A DNA stretch of 64,000 nt from Fragilaria crotonensis (taxonomy: Eukaryota > Bacillariophyta > Fragilariophyceae > Fragilariales > Fragilariaceae). A program made the translations under genes and the position numbers. Each line of letters begins with the position of its first letter. The first letter of the stretch is position 1. Under the pieces are notes generated by a model. That model worked only from the letters and a program-made list of their open reading frames with translations. It searched no databases and was not told the origin of the DNA. Below, in pieces: positions 9,906 through 21,280 of this stretch. The stretch covers positions 1 through 64,000 of the forward strand of contig JAKSYS010000280.1 in NCBI GenBank assembly GCA_022925895.1, in the 5' to 3' direction.

Positions 9906-11479
9906 GCATCGCGATGCTTTCGGACTTTGGGACTCCAAAAATCCCGCTGTCAATTTACATCGCGGGATTTTCGCACGACTCCACTTCAAAAATCCCGCAA
10001 CCACACAGTCACCTATCCTTACAGTCACCTTACAGTTCATTCATTCTTGTCTTCAGTGTTAAGGACTCAATACAAAATGTTCATTAATAGTGACATTATT
10101 TTCATTTGTAGCTAGCTAGTGGCAGGCAGCAGCCTCTTCTCTTGACTTCTTGAAATGCAAATCCACTTGTTTCTTGAATGAAAATTTCACATCAACATGA
10201 TATGACTGCTTTTTGGCATCTCTGCTTTCCAAAACTTCTGCCTCATTTCAATGAACCTTCAAAGGCACTCTCACTGAAACAACTCAACCAGTTGAGCCCT
10301 TAGTGTAGATACTATACTCCACCAGTTGTCATCTGTGTTGGGAAAGATACTTGACAAGCAAAGAGCAAAGCCTTCATAAGCATGGTCATCATCATTGTTC
10401 CCACCAGCCATTGAAGGTGTAATGGATGTTTGGTATGTACATTCATCATCATCTTCATGGACCTCATCATTCATGACTGGGGAAGGGGAGTGCTTCATGC
10501 ATATGGTGGTTTTGATCAACTCCTGAATTGGGTGCTTCTTAGGAAGGTACTCAATGCCACCGTTTTCGATGGATGGACAGTTTCAAACACACCTCCATGT
10601 TTCCTGGCGTATGAAAATAAGTGAATAAACTTTCATGGATGTCTGGCACATCAAGGGCTAAGGCCAATCCTTATAAAACAGAAACAAAACTCGTCGGAGA
10701 ATCGTTTCTGATGTTGTTTTGTTGGATCTGCAATTTTTGGCCCCAACAGTTGTCAACAAAAACAAAACGTTTCGTCACAAAGCAACAGCAATGTGGAAAT
10801 GATTTACTTCATATACCAGCAAACCATACCTGTTACTTCATCCATCCAGGTCTAGGAGTCCCTCTTGACTGGCCTTGAATGGAGACAATTCAAGCATTAG
10901 CTAGCTACCCAAAAATGCCATGCAATTGCTTCCCCCAGAATCCATACTACTATCATCATGTATATACTGTTCAAAGACTAGATTGTCAATCCGAATGCTC
11001 AATTGATTTTTGGGCTGTCAAAATTGTGGATTCTGAGTTTGTTTTCCACAGGAACTTGCCACCACCAAGAACCCACCTCCTCTACAGCAGAGGACGAAGG
11101 ACAAAGAATGAGTTCAGTATTTGCGTGAGAAAAGAAGCCAGGGCATCATTTCCAGAAAATGCAAGGCAACTGCTACTGGTAGCAGAACAAAAAAACCGGA
11201 AATCTATTTTTCATGCTGCCGCAATGTTCAGATTAGGAACATTTGACCCACATGGTGGAGCATTATCTTGTGCAGATACCCCCCCCCCCCCACATTTGTT
11301 TCAAAGATATGTTAGGGCTGCAAAGGTGCATGGACACCAGATACTGGCTGTCGGATTCAGCTGACACCTATGCATAGTAGGGTGAATGACTGTAATGAGG
11401 GAAGAGCATAGCCAGCAGGATCATCAGTTTACATTGGTAGAGAGTTGCTTTCATCGGGTTGTATTGGGTCATTGCTGTC
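9906..11479. other. Unassigned DNA between minisatellites
   Basis: Small open frames occur (for example 10879-11364 +, about 160 residues), but none has a recognisable motif, signal peptide or intron pattern. A run of about 13 C's lies near 11279-11291. The stretch may hold remnants of a non-autonomous element. I cannot assign it. Confidence 0.4.
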
Positions 11480-11815
11480 ATATAAGTCTTGGAGTTGTTG
11501 GCTCTCAATGTAGGAACATTGCTTGTAGTTGTTGTCATGTCATATAAGGGCAGCACAGTAGGTAGTAGGGTCACAGTAGAGTTTATTGCAGTAGAGTCAG
11601 TCGCAGTAGGATCAGTCACAATACTAGATGTAGTAACAGTAGGCAGGAGCACAGTAAACTTGGTTGCAGTTGGTGGAGCATTCAGTGGGTGCATGGTTGG
11701 ATCAGTCACCATAGTGAAGGTTGTTGCAGTATATGGGGTAGTCACAGTAGAGGTCGGGTCAGAACTACCGGTAGAGTCGGGCACGGTACAGTCGGACACA
11801 GCAGTAGTTGGATGA
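11480..11815. repeat. Degenerate GTCACAGTAG/AGTAGGATCAGTCAC-type tandem repeat
   Basis: Variants of the phrase AGT(C)ACAGTAGAGTC and GTAGGATCAGTCAC recur across about 330 bp with loose spacing, always in multiples close to three. Both strands therefore stay open and read as T/S/P/V-rich (minus) or V/G/T-rich (plus) polypeptides. This looks like an expanded simple repeat and not a gene. Confidence 0.6.
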
Positions 11816-12429
11816 TGCATCACGAGTTTTGATGCAGATTCCTGGACACCACCAGTTGTTGTGTCTACTAGCTATGTAGGATGAGTACCTGGGATGTGTG
11901 TAGGAATTGTCGATTGCAGGCAAAAAGGTGTCATCTTTCCTTTCTTCTTTCTTGCCCTCCTTTCGCTCATTTGTTGTTGTCGTTTGCTTGGTTGCACCGT
12001 TTGTTGATAACAGTCATTGAAACAGAACAAGGGGGCGCGGAGGCCCCCTCTTTCATCATTGTTTGTCCCTCCTTGTTTTAGCGCTGGCACGGGGTTTCAC
12101 CCACAATTTCTCCTACAGATTTCACGTAAAACCTGTCGGCAGACAGACTGGTGTTTACGAAATCTGAGCCTGGAAATTGTACTGGTAGCAGAACAGTACC
12201 AGGTACTGTATTGTACAGTACTCATACTCTGAGCATTCAGGACAAGTACTTCATTGTAATGCAAAGCATTCACGGCTTAAAGAAATGTGAAGTAGCAGGA
12301 TTATGGATACGGGCTACTGAGGTTTCATTATTTCTGTCTGATTGGCACTTTTTGGCAGTTGTTGTACACTGGAAGGTCTAGCCCAAGCACACAAACAGGG
12401 GTGGAGTAGAGGCAATTGAAAGGTGCACG
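11816..12429. other. Spacer with GTAC-rich patch
   Basis: No gene is recognised. A GTAC-rich patch at about 12176-12230 (GGTAGCAGAACAGTACCAGGTACTG) resembles the other spacers. The open frames are short and without motifs. Confidence 0.45.
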
Positions 12430-12870
12430 CCAGCCCAGGGCTGGCTGGTCTGCTGGAGAGTTGATCCATCAAGCCAGCAAGGTTTTTTCATCATCGGCAG
12501 ATTTGGGTTTTGTCAGCAGATTTTATCAAGTCTGTCATCATGATATTTCTTAAGTCAGCTGTCTCTCGTTTTGTCAACCAATTCTTTGGACAGATTGCTC
12601 TTGTCAGCCAATTCCTAGACACAACACTCAGCAGGAGTCACCACTAATGCTTGATGGCACTTTTTATCACAATTGCCTCATGTGATCTTAGCAGATTTTG
12701 CAGGAGACTTCCATCATCAGAAGCTTTTCTTAAGCAGATTGTGTTAGAAGATGTTTCATGTCAGCAGAACTTGTTTCGTCAGCAGATTTTTGTCATCAGC
12801 GGATCTTGTTTTTGTCAGCAGATTCTATAATAAGCAGAACTTCTTCATCCGCAGATTTTTTTTGTTAGCA
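12430..12870. repeat. Degenerate tandem array built on TCAGCAGATTTT
   Basis: The phrase (G)TCAGCAGATTTT and variants (GTCAGCAGAACTTG, TCATCAGCGGATC, CCGCAGATTTTTTT) recur about 15-20 times with variable TTGTCATCA spacers. Spacing is irregular, roughly 20-35 bp. It is an old, diverged minisatellite. Confidence 0.65.
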
Positions 12871-12961
12871 AATGTCTTTGCATACGTCATCATGATGATG
12901 CTCGCGCCAGGACATTCAGTTTCGCGCCAGCCTGTCACTTGACGGAAACCTTTTCTCCTCC

Positions 12962-13453
12962 GGCCGGCGCGCATTTTCGCTTCAATCACGATTGCAATCG
13001 TTTTGCCGGACTTTGCTGCGGTTGCCATGTTGCCATTTGCCATGTTTATCGCGAGTTGACCATACTGGAATGTGGAGATTTATTACAAGTGCAAGGTAGG
13101 GGCATAGCCTCTGATTTTTTTTGGCGATCTGGCCGGCGCGCCTACGAGCGCCTAAAACTCGCAAATTTAGGCGCTTTGTCGAAGTCTAATTTAGGCGCTG
13201 AGGTTAGGGGTTAGGGTTACAGTACAGTGTCACAGTGCCAGTACTAAAATCAACACAAAAGATCACGACAGTACTACTGTACAACTAATGTATCGTCCTA
13301 CTGATACCGGCTACTGTTTATAGTCGTACTGTCTACTGTATATAAATATATATACAGCATGTATATCTATATTTTCGTTTAATTTATGCGCTTGGTCGAA
13401 GTCGAATTTAGGCGATCATGCTGATTTTTTAGGCGCCCGCCTAAAAAAATCAC
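12962..13453. repeat. GC-rich repeat module with telomere-like stretch and hairpin
   Basis: GGCCGGCGCGC occurs at 12962-12972 and 13131-13141. A second module, TCGAAGTCTAATTTAGGCG, occurs near 13178-13198, and a close copy (TCGAAGTCGAATTTAGGCG) near 13396-13414. Between them, at about 13200-13219, GGTTAGGGGTTAGGGTTA resembles TTAGGG telomere repeats. An almost perfect hairpin (GATTTTTTAGGCG / CGCCTAAAAAAATC) lies at 13423-13451. An AT-rich TATATA stretch sits at 13330-13375. Confidence 0.6.
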
Positions 13454-14676
13454 CCTGCCCTGCCTGATACCCGATACATGTACGACAGCACCTGATACAT
13501 GCTGATAAGTGATACGAGTTGTGCTTGTGCTGTATTAGTACTTGCTCATTGGTTTTTAGTTATTAGTACCGTAGAGTAACCGTTGTACACCACGATTATA
13601 AGTGTCAACTAACGCACGAATCTTGTCGTTCGTTTTCAAATTTGTTTCCTGTCACAAGGACTCGGAGTAAATAGTTATTAATATAGGTAATTGATGTCTG
13701 TGTACAAATCATTGGCGGAAAACAAGTGTTATGCCTTAATGCCTTTATTATATGCCATATGCCATATGCCTGATTGAGAATTGCGGGATCTGGTTGACCG
13801 ATCTCCACGACCAAAATCGACTCGTGACTCGTGACCCAAGATAGGGCGTTGGACTACTACGCATGATGTACAGTACTTGTACAATGGAGTATGATATGAA
13901 CATGTCCATATTCTCTACTAGCTCTAGCTCTAGTAGTCTACAGTACCGAATTCCTTTCGTTGGTTGTCGATTCGCATGTCGAGTCAGAACCCCGGAGAAG
14001 GAAGGAAAGTCGGAGTCTCCGCGCCGAGTTACTCGAATATTCGAAAAACATATATACATGAATCTTCGACGGTATGAACTTTGGAATGAAGTATCCAACG
14101 CACACGAGTATGCCAAATGCACGTTGGAACTTTATTAAAGGTCAATATGCAGAGTTTCGATTTCGTCGCGATTCACATCTGAAGCACTGATACTATTTTA
14201 CAGAGTGTTTTTCGTTGAAAGAAACACTTATATACAATTCTCCATGTTTTTGAATATCTTTAAAAGACTGCAGGCGATAGCCTCACGCTGGCCAATTCCA
14301 TTTCCAACCATAAAAACCTCGTAATGAACCTACCTAAGCGACTACGTAGAATCGGTTATCTGCAGTTGCGTTCTCATTCGGGGGTTTTGAATGGAGGCAT
14401 TGAGAGTAAAACTGTCGTCGTTCACATTCCCACGACTTCTCAGCGCTGCGGAGCATTGCCTTTCATTCACTTCTTCAACAAGACGTGATAATACATAATC
14501 TGTTCTTGCTTGCAAGGAGGTAGTGAGACATATCATCGTACCTGTTCTCTGCGGAAGCCTCTAACGCAACCTACCCAAGACCAAATCCGGTGCACAGTTT
14601 AACCTGTTCGCTCGCATTGCATTTATCAATTGGAATCGAACCGCACCGTAGTGTCTCTCTCGAGGACCCAAAATAC
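13454..14676. other. Spacer upstream of LCB2
   Basis: No convincing gene. TATGCCATATGCCATATGCC repeats occur near 13750-13770, TAGCTCTAGCTCTAGTAG near 13919-13936, and a GTAC patch near 13865-13945. The last few hundred bases should hold the LCB2 promoter and 5' leader; no clear core motif is visible. Confidence 0.45.
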
Positions 14677-16570
14677 ATGATAATGGGAAAGAGCAAAGCC
14701 CTCGTTCGCAGACTGCTTGGCGGTCGCAGAAACAAGTTGGACGAAGTTGAGTTAAATCAATCGTTTTCGATGGAATTGCCTGAAACGGAAACATCGTCAA
14801 CATCCAGTAGCACAGCGTCTCACCCCGAAGACTCAGACTGCGAGGACGACTACCTTGACCTACTCAGATGTTAGAGATCGTATGGAGTTCCTGGCTGCAC
14901 ATGATAGGGCAGTGAATGCCTTTCATTCGGAACCGAAGGTACATGAAGAACCTCAAATTACTGTATTTGCTGCGTACACTACTTACTTGGGGTATGCGGT
15001 TCTCATTCTCTGCGGTCACATTCGTGACATGTTTGCACGACTTTTGGGGCGCGGGCGTTACCTTCGTCGCAACACTGACTTTCCCTCCGACAACGTCATG
15101 TTCTTCGCACCCCTTCTTAAATCTTGGGAGAACTTCTACACTCGGCGCCTTTATCATCGGATTCAGGATTGTTTCAATCGCCCCATCGCTTCCAGTCCTG
15201 GTGCCAACATCCATGTCTTGGAGCGCGTGAGTTCTGACGGGAACAAGACCATGATTTTGCTTGACAAGTTGGACAATTTGGAGACGCCTCAGCTCAAATC
15301 GAAGTATACCGCCGGATCTCACTTCGTCAAGATATCAGGTGATCGAGTTGCCCGCGCCTGTCTCAACCTCGGTTCGTACAACTACCTGGGCTTTGCTGAT
15401 GATTGGCACACTACATGTGGCGATGATGTTATCGCGTCGTTACAAAAACTTCCTGTGTCGGCATCTTCTTGTCGCAGAGAATATGGAACAACGTCTGTGC
15501 ATAGGGAAGTTGAGGCTGGTAGCCAACTTCTTGGGAAAGGAAGACGCCATGGCTCTGAACATGGGTTTCAACACCAACACAACGACCATCCCAGCTCTCG
15601 TTACCCGTGGAGACCTGATAATTTCTGATCAGCTAAACCACACGTCAATTGTGAATGGCGCCCGCGCTTCTGGAGCTGCCATCCGTACATTCCGTCACAA
15701 TGACGCTGACCATTTGGAGAGCATCTTGCGAGAAGCAATCACCATGGGCCGGCCACGCACGCGCCGACCATGGAATAAGATCTTGGTGATAGTTGAGGGT
15801 ATTTATTCTATGGAAGGAGAATATTGTGATTTGAGAAGTGTGGTTCGTGTGTCGAAGAAGTACGGAGCGTACATTTACTTGGACGAGGCTCATTCAATTG
15901 GAGCCATGGGACGAACTGGTCGTGGTTGCACTGAGTATTGTGGTGTTGATACCGCTGATATTGACATCATGATGGGCACCTTCACCAAGTCATTTGGTGG
16001 CATGGGAGGCTACATTGCGGGTTCGAAGGAAGTGATTAACTTCTTGAGGCATGTGTGCAGGAAGCGCCTCCCATAACTCTCTCAGTCCTGTTGTATGTCA
16101 ACAAGTCATAAGCAGTTTCAAGGTGAGTCCCATTTGCGATTCGCTTCGGTCTTGTTGAAGGTTAATGTACAATCTTGAGTTTACTCATCAAATTGTGTAT
16201 ACAGGTCATCATGGGTCTTGATGGCACCGATATCGGCAAACAAAAGCTGCGGGCGCTTCGAGACAATTCGAACTATTTCCGCATGCGCCTGAATGACATG
16301 GGCTTGCATGTCTTGGGACACTATGATTCGCCTATTATGCCTGTCATGCTTTACAATCCAACCAAAATTGCCGCCTTCAGTCGCGAGTGCCTGAAGCGCG
16401 GTCTGGCCGTCGTGGTTGTTGGATTTCCTGCTTGTCCGATTCTCATGTCAAGAGCTAGATTTTGCATCTCTGCAGGTCACACTCGCGAAGAGTTAGACCG
16501 AGCTCTCGTCGAAATTGATGAGATTGCTGATTTGCTCAAACTTCGCTATGCTAAGTCGACCTTCGGCTAA
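14677..16570 (+). CDS. LCB2: Serine palmitoyltransferase subunit LCB2 (PLP-dependent), frame-broken
   Basis: LCB2 is the catalytic subunit that condenses serine with palmitoyl-CoA in the ER membrane, the first step of sphingolipid synthesis. The start is the ATG at 14677 or 14683 ([14 protein letters not shown]). A membrane segment [19 protein letters not shown] near residue 100 is characteristic of LCB2. [42 protein letters not shown] and the PLP-lysine motif [19 protein letters not shown] follow. The last exon carries [16 protein letters not shown] and ends at KSTFG. One intron is clear: 16123-16204, GTGAGT to ACAG, phase 0 (SSFK / VIMGLDG). The frame slips three times without introns, near 14850, 15510 (an extra G before CTGGTAGCC) and 16050 (before [15 protein letters not shown]). 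The rest is strongly conserved, which favours sequence error or very recent loss. Confidence 0.88.
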
Positions 16571-18130
16571 ACTCTCCTCATCGATGTGCGCTTCCGTTCA
16601 AGAAGCCGAAGTGACCTACGAAGTCTTTGAATGTGAACCTTATGTTATTAGACCTCTATAGAGGAGTGAAAGGCGTTTAGATGTACCTACATTAAATGTT
16701 AATCGAGTTCTAGATGGTTACTCCAGTATCCAGTAAAACTAGCTATGCATATCACATTTTGCCAGTTACTACTAGTAGACTACCCAAGTTGATTTCCAAT
16801 CTGACCCCCTGAAAAGGAGTTGGTAACGTCGTCCACATTCGCGACAGAATTATTCTCAGAACTCGAATGACGTATACTAGGAGTGCCATGTACTACCGTA
16901 GGTACTACGACGTACAGCTCTTCGGTGTACATTTGGTACCAGGTACGTACCCCTCCGGAGTCATGAGTGAGAATGCAGAATACGTGCATACGTGCGCCAC
17001 AATAAACTGCAATTTCGTTTGGCTTTCATGTGTTCATGTGTGACTCAATGCGTCAGAAGCGTATGTCAACGGACCTAAACCTGTCGATTGCGAACAGCAC
17101 CCACCTAACTGATACATCGGCCACGTCATTGCGTCAGTTTGATGTGCGAGAGTGATTTGGAGAATTTTCGAGTGTACAGTGTACAGTAGCAAATGTACGT
17201 ATGTATTGACATTCTATTCTCGAATACTGCTATTACGATCTACATACTACGGTGTACTCTGTGCTCTGTACTGGAGTACTACTAGGTAGTTATACATACG
17301 TCTACGTCCTGGCTAGCACAAGTACTATGTCATTCTTGATTCATACCGGTAGCACAGCGTACAGTGTACAGACTTCAAAAAATTGTATGCATAAACCGCA
17401 AAAATGTATTCATATATGGATATTGCATATGCATCATATGCATTCGTTACCTGGTATGGTACACGAGTAACACTACCAGTACGGGGGAGTATGCGACTTT
17501 AGTTCAGTACAACCGGTAGTACTGGTATTATAGCTCGAGATTAGTAGTACGCTAGTACTTGTACTTGTACCTGGTACCAACACTCTTATGGTACCTGGTA
17601 CTGTATGTATACCTGGTACGTCATTGGTCGAATCGTTGGCATCTCATAGTGTTCCTAAATATAAAAACTTCATACTCTGTCATAGAGTAGTCTGAAGTAT
17701 TTTGCTGTTAGGTAAGAACACTTTGTACTGGAGTACAAGTATTGAGGTACAGTAGAATTGCACTCGGATGAAATACGAGACTCTTGTGAAATGTGAACTC
17801 TACCATGGACATATTTGCCTGCGAGCCCTACATATCTATGTATGCTACATAATCACATAATTGTGGAGCGTGGAACAGTACTGGTACTACTAGTAGGTAG
17901 GTTTAATAGGTGTATCATACGTGCTGTACTGCGGTACGATGGGATGGTTCCCGGATTGCACGTCAATTCAAGTTGATTCGTCGGAATAAAAGAATTCCCG
18001 CGCCTCTCCCTACCTTGACATCACCATCGAATATTGTTCTTCAAAAATAGGTGTAATCGAGAACTCACTCTTGTGCTTCATCACGAAACCCGACACGACC
18101 GACGCGATACAGGACCAGATTCATAGCACC
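16571..18130. other. Long GTAC-rich spacer
   Basis: No gene is seen in about 1.5 kb. This is the densest GTAC region of the window: AGTACTTGTACTTGTACC, GGTACCTGGTACTG and similar palindromes cover 17160-17950, with ATATGCATATGCATCATATG near 17420-17445. All open frames are short and tyrosine/valine/threonine rich. Confidence 0.65.
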
Positions 18131-19076
18131 ATGACTAGCATAAAGCCAGATGCGGATGTGGATGCGAAGGCGACTGCTTCGAAAGCACCTCCATCAAATG
18201 ATTCTTACTTGGGATGGTTTGGAGAGTTCAAATCACTAGCAAAATCTACGAAGGATTCCATCCTTCCCACCATTGATGGCATTGCTAGTATGATCCATAG
18301 GTCAGCCATGACAGTAGCGGCTGAAATCGCTCAGTTGGAACGAGATGCAGAACTTGAAGCTGATCGCTGGAGAGACGAGAATTTTGGCTCTGTGAATTGC
18401 GTTGAGTCACCAAAGACGCTCCCCCTCCCGTGGGAAGTCAAGCGCGTAGATCCGGGAGGAGAGATTGCGGGATCCAATGTTTCGCAATACGTCGAAGATG
18501 AGGAGTTCAAACGAGCTATTCTTGCGCTTTCAACATCTGAGGAGACATTTTTGGAACCGTACGGACCAGGAGAGGCAGATGATTTCCACATCCATGAATC
18601 CCGCGTCAACCTCATTCGACGCCTTCTTACTATTGATGGAAACTTGGCATCAACGCATGCAAAAATGTCTGGTAAGCTGTTGGTGATGCAAGTATTTTTT
18701 CTCTTTTGGAGTCTCTGACACATTGTCTGATTTGCACCAATATTACGTGTTGTCGTTAGGTCGAAGTGACGTGAAGGAGGCGTTGTTTTGGAAGAATTAC
18801 TTTTACCATTGCAATCGACTACGAATGGAGTACGACGATCTGATTGATATTGACGATGCGTCTCGATGCTCTACTCTGGGGTCTCTCGTCGCCGCGGGCG
18901 ATGTCGACGAGGCCAATCAAGCCTGTGACAACTCCTACATTTGCGTCCGCCATGGAATTGCTAGTCCTCCAAGCAGTTTGAATACTTTGACTGAGACGCT
19001 GTCGGTGGGAGATCTGGTTGTTATTGGGGCAGATGGATGCGATTTCAATGACCTGGACTATGGTAGACTGCCGTAG
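18131..19076 (+). CDS. BSD-domain protein
   Basis: The ATG at 18131 (MTSIKPDADVDAK) opens a soluble protein of about 285 residues after splicing. Exon 1 ends at 18671 and exon 2 starts at 18760. The intron of 88 bp runs from GTAAGC to GTTAG and restores MSG-RSDVKEA in phase 1. The middle, from EEFKRAILALSTSEETFLEPY through VNLIRRLLTIDGNLAS to SDVKEALFWKNYFYHCNRL, fits the BSD domain, including the conserved FW..YF pair. BSD domains occur in TFIIH p62, synapse-associated proteins and DOS2-like proteins. An N-terminal helix region (YLGWFGEFKSLAKSTKDSI) resembles the amphipathic start of SYAP/DOS2-type members. It overlaps no neighbour and converges with the CCT gene. The exact function is unknown. 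Confidence 0.75.
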
Positions 19077-19380
19077 ATGAGTATGAGTTGAGGAGCTTAC
19101 CAGTGTTGGTTGGCTTGGAGTGTACGGAACTTGTGACCACTACCTTTGTTCTGCTGAACTGGTACTCGGCTTGTTTCTTAAGATATAATACTTTGTGTGT
19201 GACTATTAACTGATTGCCTCGTGTGATCGCATGACTCTAGATCAGGGAGTTCTTTTCGAATTCGAAGTCTACTCTATGTCATCATTAATCGTTCCATATC
19301 CAATTTCATCATGATCGTAAGCATGCCGAAATCCCAATGGACTATCCACAGAGTTGACTCTCGCGCAAAAACTGTTACAC
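19077..19380. other. Short intergenic region between convergent genes
   Basis: About 300 bp between two gene 3' ends. No gene, hairpin or repeat stands out. Confidence 0.5.
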
Positions 19381-21280
19381 TTATGTCAGACTCATTAACT
19401 CCCTCATCAATAACTCATCCTCCTTCTTTACGAAGCGTCCCTTGACCCGAAGCCGACTGTCAGCAAAATTTTTGCGCACATCATATTTAACACTCTTGGT
19501 CCATACACGGTGATTTCTCTTCTCCAAGAATCGCTCAATTCTCATCTTTCGGCTGTCTGGTGAGTAGGCCCCAACCCAACCGTCAGGTCGTTCAACTTCC
19601 AGCAAACCATTCGAATCGATGTTTGATTTGAGGTTAGGATCACTCATAGAACGAGGACGCCCTGTTCCGGATTCGATAACGCGCTCTTCTACCTCGTCTG
19701 GGTCTTCTTCCTTTGGCTTAGGTTTCTGAATCTTCTTTGTTTTCTTCTCTGTCTTTTCTTTCTCCTTCAGATCCTTCTTTTCTCTTCGTTCTTGATCCTT
19801 GCGTTCTTTCAGCTCTTGCTTCTCACGCTCACGCTGATCTTTCTTCAATTGTCGCTCTCGTCGCTTTTCTTCGGCGATTTGTGCCTTGGTAAGTTTCAGA
19901 GTCGAACGATTCTTGTACTCGGCGAGGCTGGCACCAATGCCGCTGACTGCTACTGGAGGATTCGGGCCTCGGCGCAGATCGATTTCCTCATCCTTTCCGG
20001 CAACTGGGCGGTCCATCCATCGTTGGTTTGAAGCAGCAGTTGCCGCTGAAGCCTCGGCGAATGTTGGCTCATGTTGCAACGCGCCAAAAGCGAGCGAATT
20101 CGACCGATCTCGAAAGTCACCAATTGCCAGAGAATTCGAGCGACTGCGGATATCCGGTAATGCCAAAGAGTTTGAGCGATCTCGTCCATCAATAGATTCA
20201 GATCTGATTGAGTTGGACCGTAGACGGTAGCTATCAAGGTCGATCGAGTTGGATCGACTGTTGTACCGAAGGTAACTGTCGCTGTCTCCTCCCAAGTCAT
20301 TTGCGAAATCGAATTCATCAATGCCATCGTTGCAATGGGAACCTCCTCCCACAGAGTTTCCTGACGAGAAAAACGATATGACACTTCCCTTCCCTCGGCT
20401 CTGCTGAAATCCTGGATTTGATTCCACATTCTGATGTCCCATACTGCCGATTGTTGCATCGTCGACCGTCAAAAAGTCCAAGTCCAGCTCGCCAAGCAGA
20501 TCCAGGTCGGCAGGTAGCTTTTGCGAGAGAAGCCCACTTTTGATCATTGTCTCAAGCTGTGATTTGTCTCCCTTTTCGTACTTTTCCAGTGCTTCCTGTA
20601 AAGCCTCGTCACCAGAGATGATTAAGTCTTTCAAAACACCCTTCTCATTCCGGTTGATGATTCCCTTGTCCTCCAAATCGGATGCTGATCGAAGTCGACC
20701 CGAAACGCTCTGCGGAAAATACAATAAGTTAATAAGTACTCGCGACATCTTGACGTCAGCAACAATTTTCATTCTTTCTTACTCCTGCCCTTGGTCTTTT
20801 CCCAAAGTGTCGAGTCTCGTAGGAAGATGCAGTGGGTGGTGTGTGTGAAAGTCCTCCTTGGAAAGTATTACTGCTCATTAAAGCGGAAACAAATGCCGAT
20901 CCGGAAGATTCGTAGGACCCTGACTGCGGCTGTTCACTTGTTGTCGACGCGGATCCCTGAATGACCCTACTACTGGATCGCGCTCGCGTTGTTACACCCG
21001 CCCCCTCCACGTTCGACGAGGCAGATGCCGCCTTAGTGGAGACTGCGACTTCGACCGGTCGACCCGAATCAGTGAAACTGAAATCCATATCTTCGCTCTG
21101 ATCTTTCATATTGGCAATCAAGTGGGCAACAGTTCTTCCAGACTCCGTGAAATCAATGTCCAGGTTGTCGCCAGGATCGGTTGACATAACCTCATCAGAA
21201 GGCTTTTTGCCCTTGTCAAAGCCATGCTTTCTCCCAAAGCCTCCAGATGACGTGAATCGTCGAGGACGGCTGCTCATCAT
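19381..21280 (-). CDS. CCT-domain regulator with RSNS repeats and charged coiled coil
   Basis: The ATG at 21278-21280 (MMSSRPRRFTSSGGFG) starts exon 1. A 73-bp intron at 20710-20782 (GTAAGA to CGCAG) joins RPRAG to SVSGRLRSASDLED. The middle holds a serine/arginine block with repeats of RSNS (YRLRSNSIRSESID, RDRSNSLALPD, RSRSNSLAIGD), which look like basophilic kinase or 14-3-3 sites. Then a highly charged K/E/R helix (KRRERQLKKDQREREKQELK) is predicted as a long single helix or coiled coil. The C-terminus is a clear CCT motif: RKMRIERFLEKRNHRVW, KSVKYDVRKNFADSRLRVKG and RF. This motif mediates DNA and NF-Y-type contacts in CONSTANS/TOC1-like plant proteins. A nuclear regulatory role is inferred. 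The two exons give about 625 residues with no frame break. Confidence 0.8.

Noticed and set aside
10271-10519. 82-residue acidic open frame (-)
   Set aside because: Short, no recognisable motif and no support from neighbours.
10879-11364. 161-residue open frame (+)
   Set aside because: Longest frame of its area but it crosses a C-run, has no motif and could be chance or a remnant; left as unassigned DNA.
11368-11823. 151-residue T/S/P-rich open frame (-) and its 108-residue partner (+)
   Set aside because: Both strands are open only because of the simple repeat beneath; no motif, signal or intron supports a gene.
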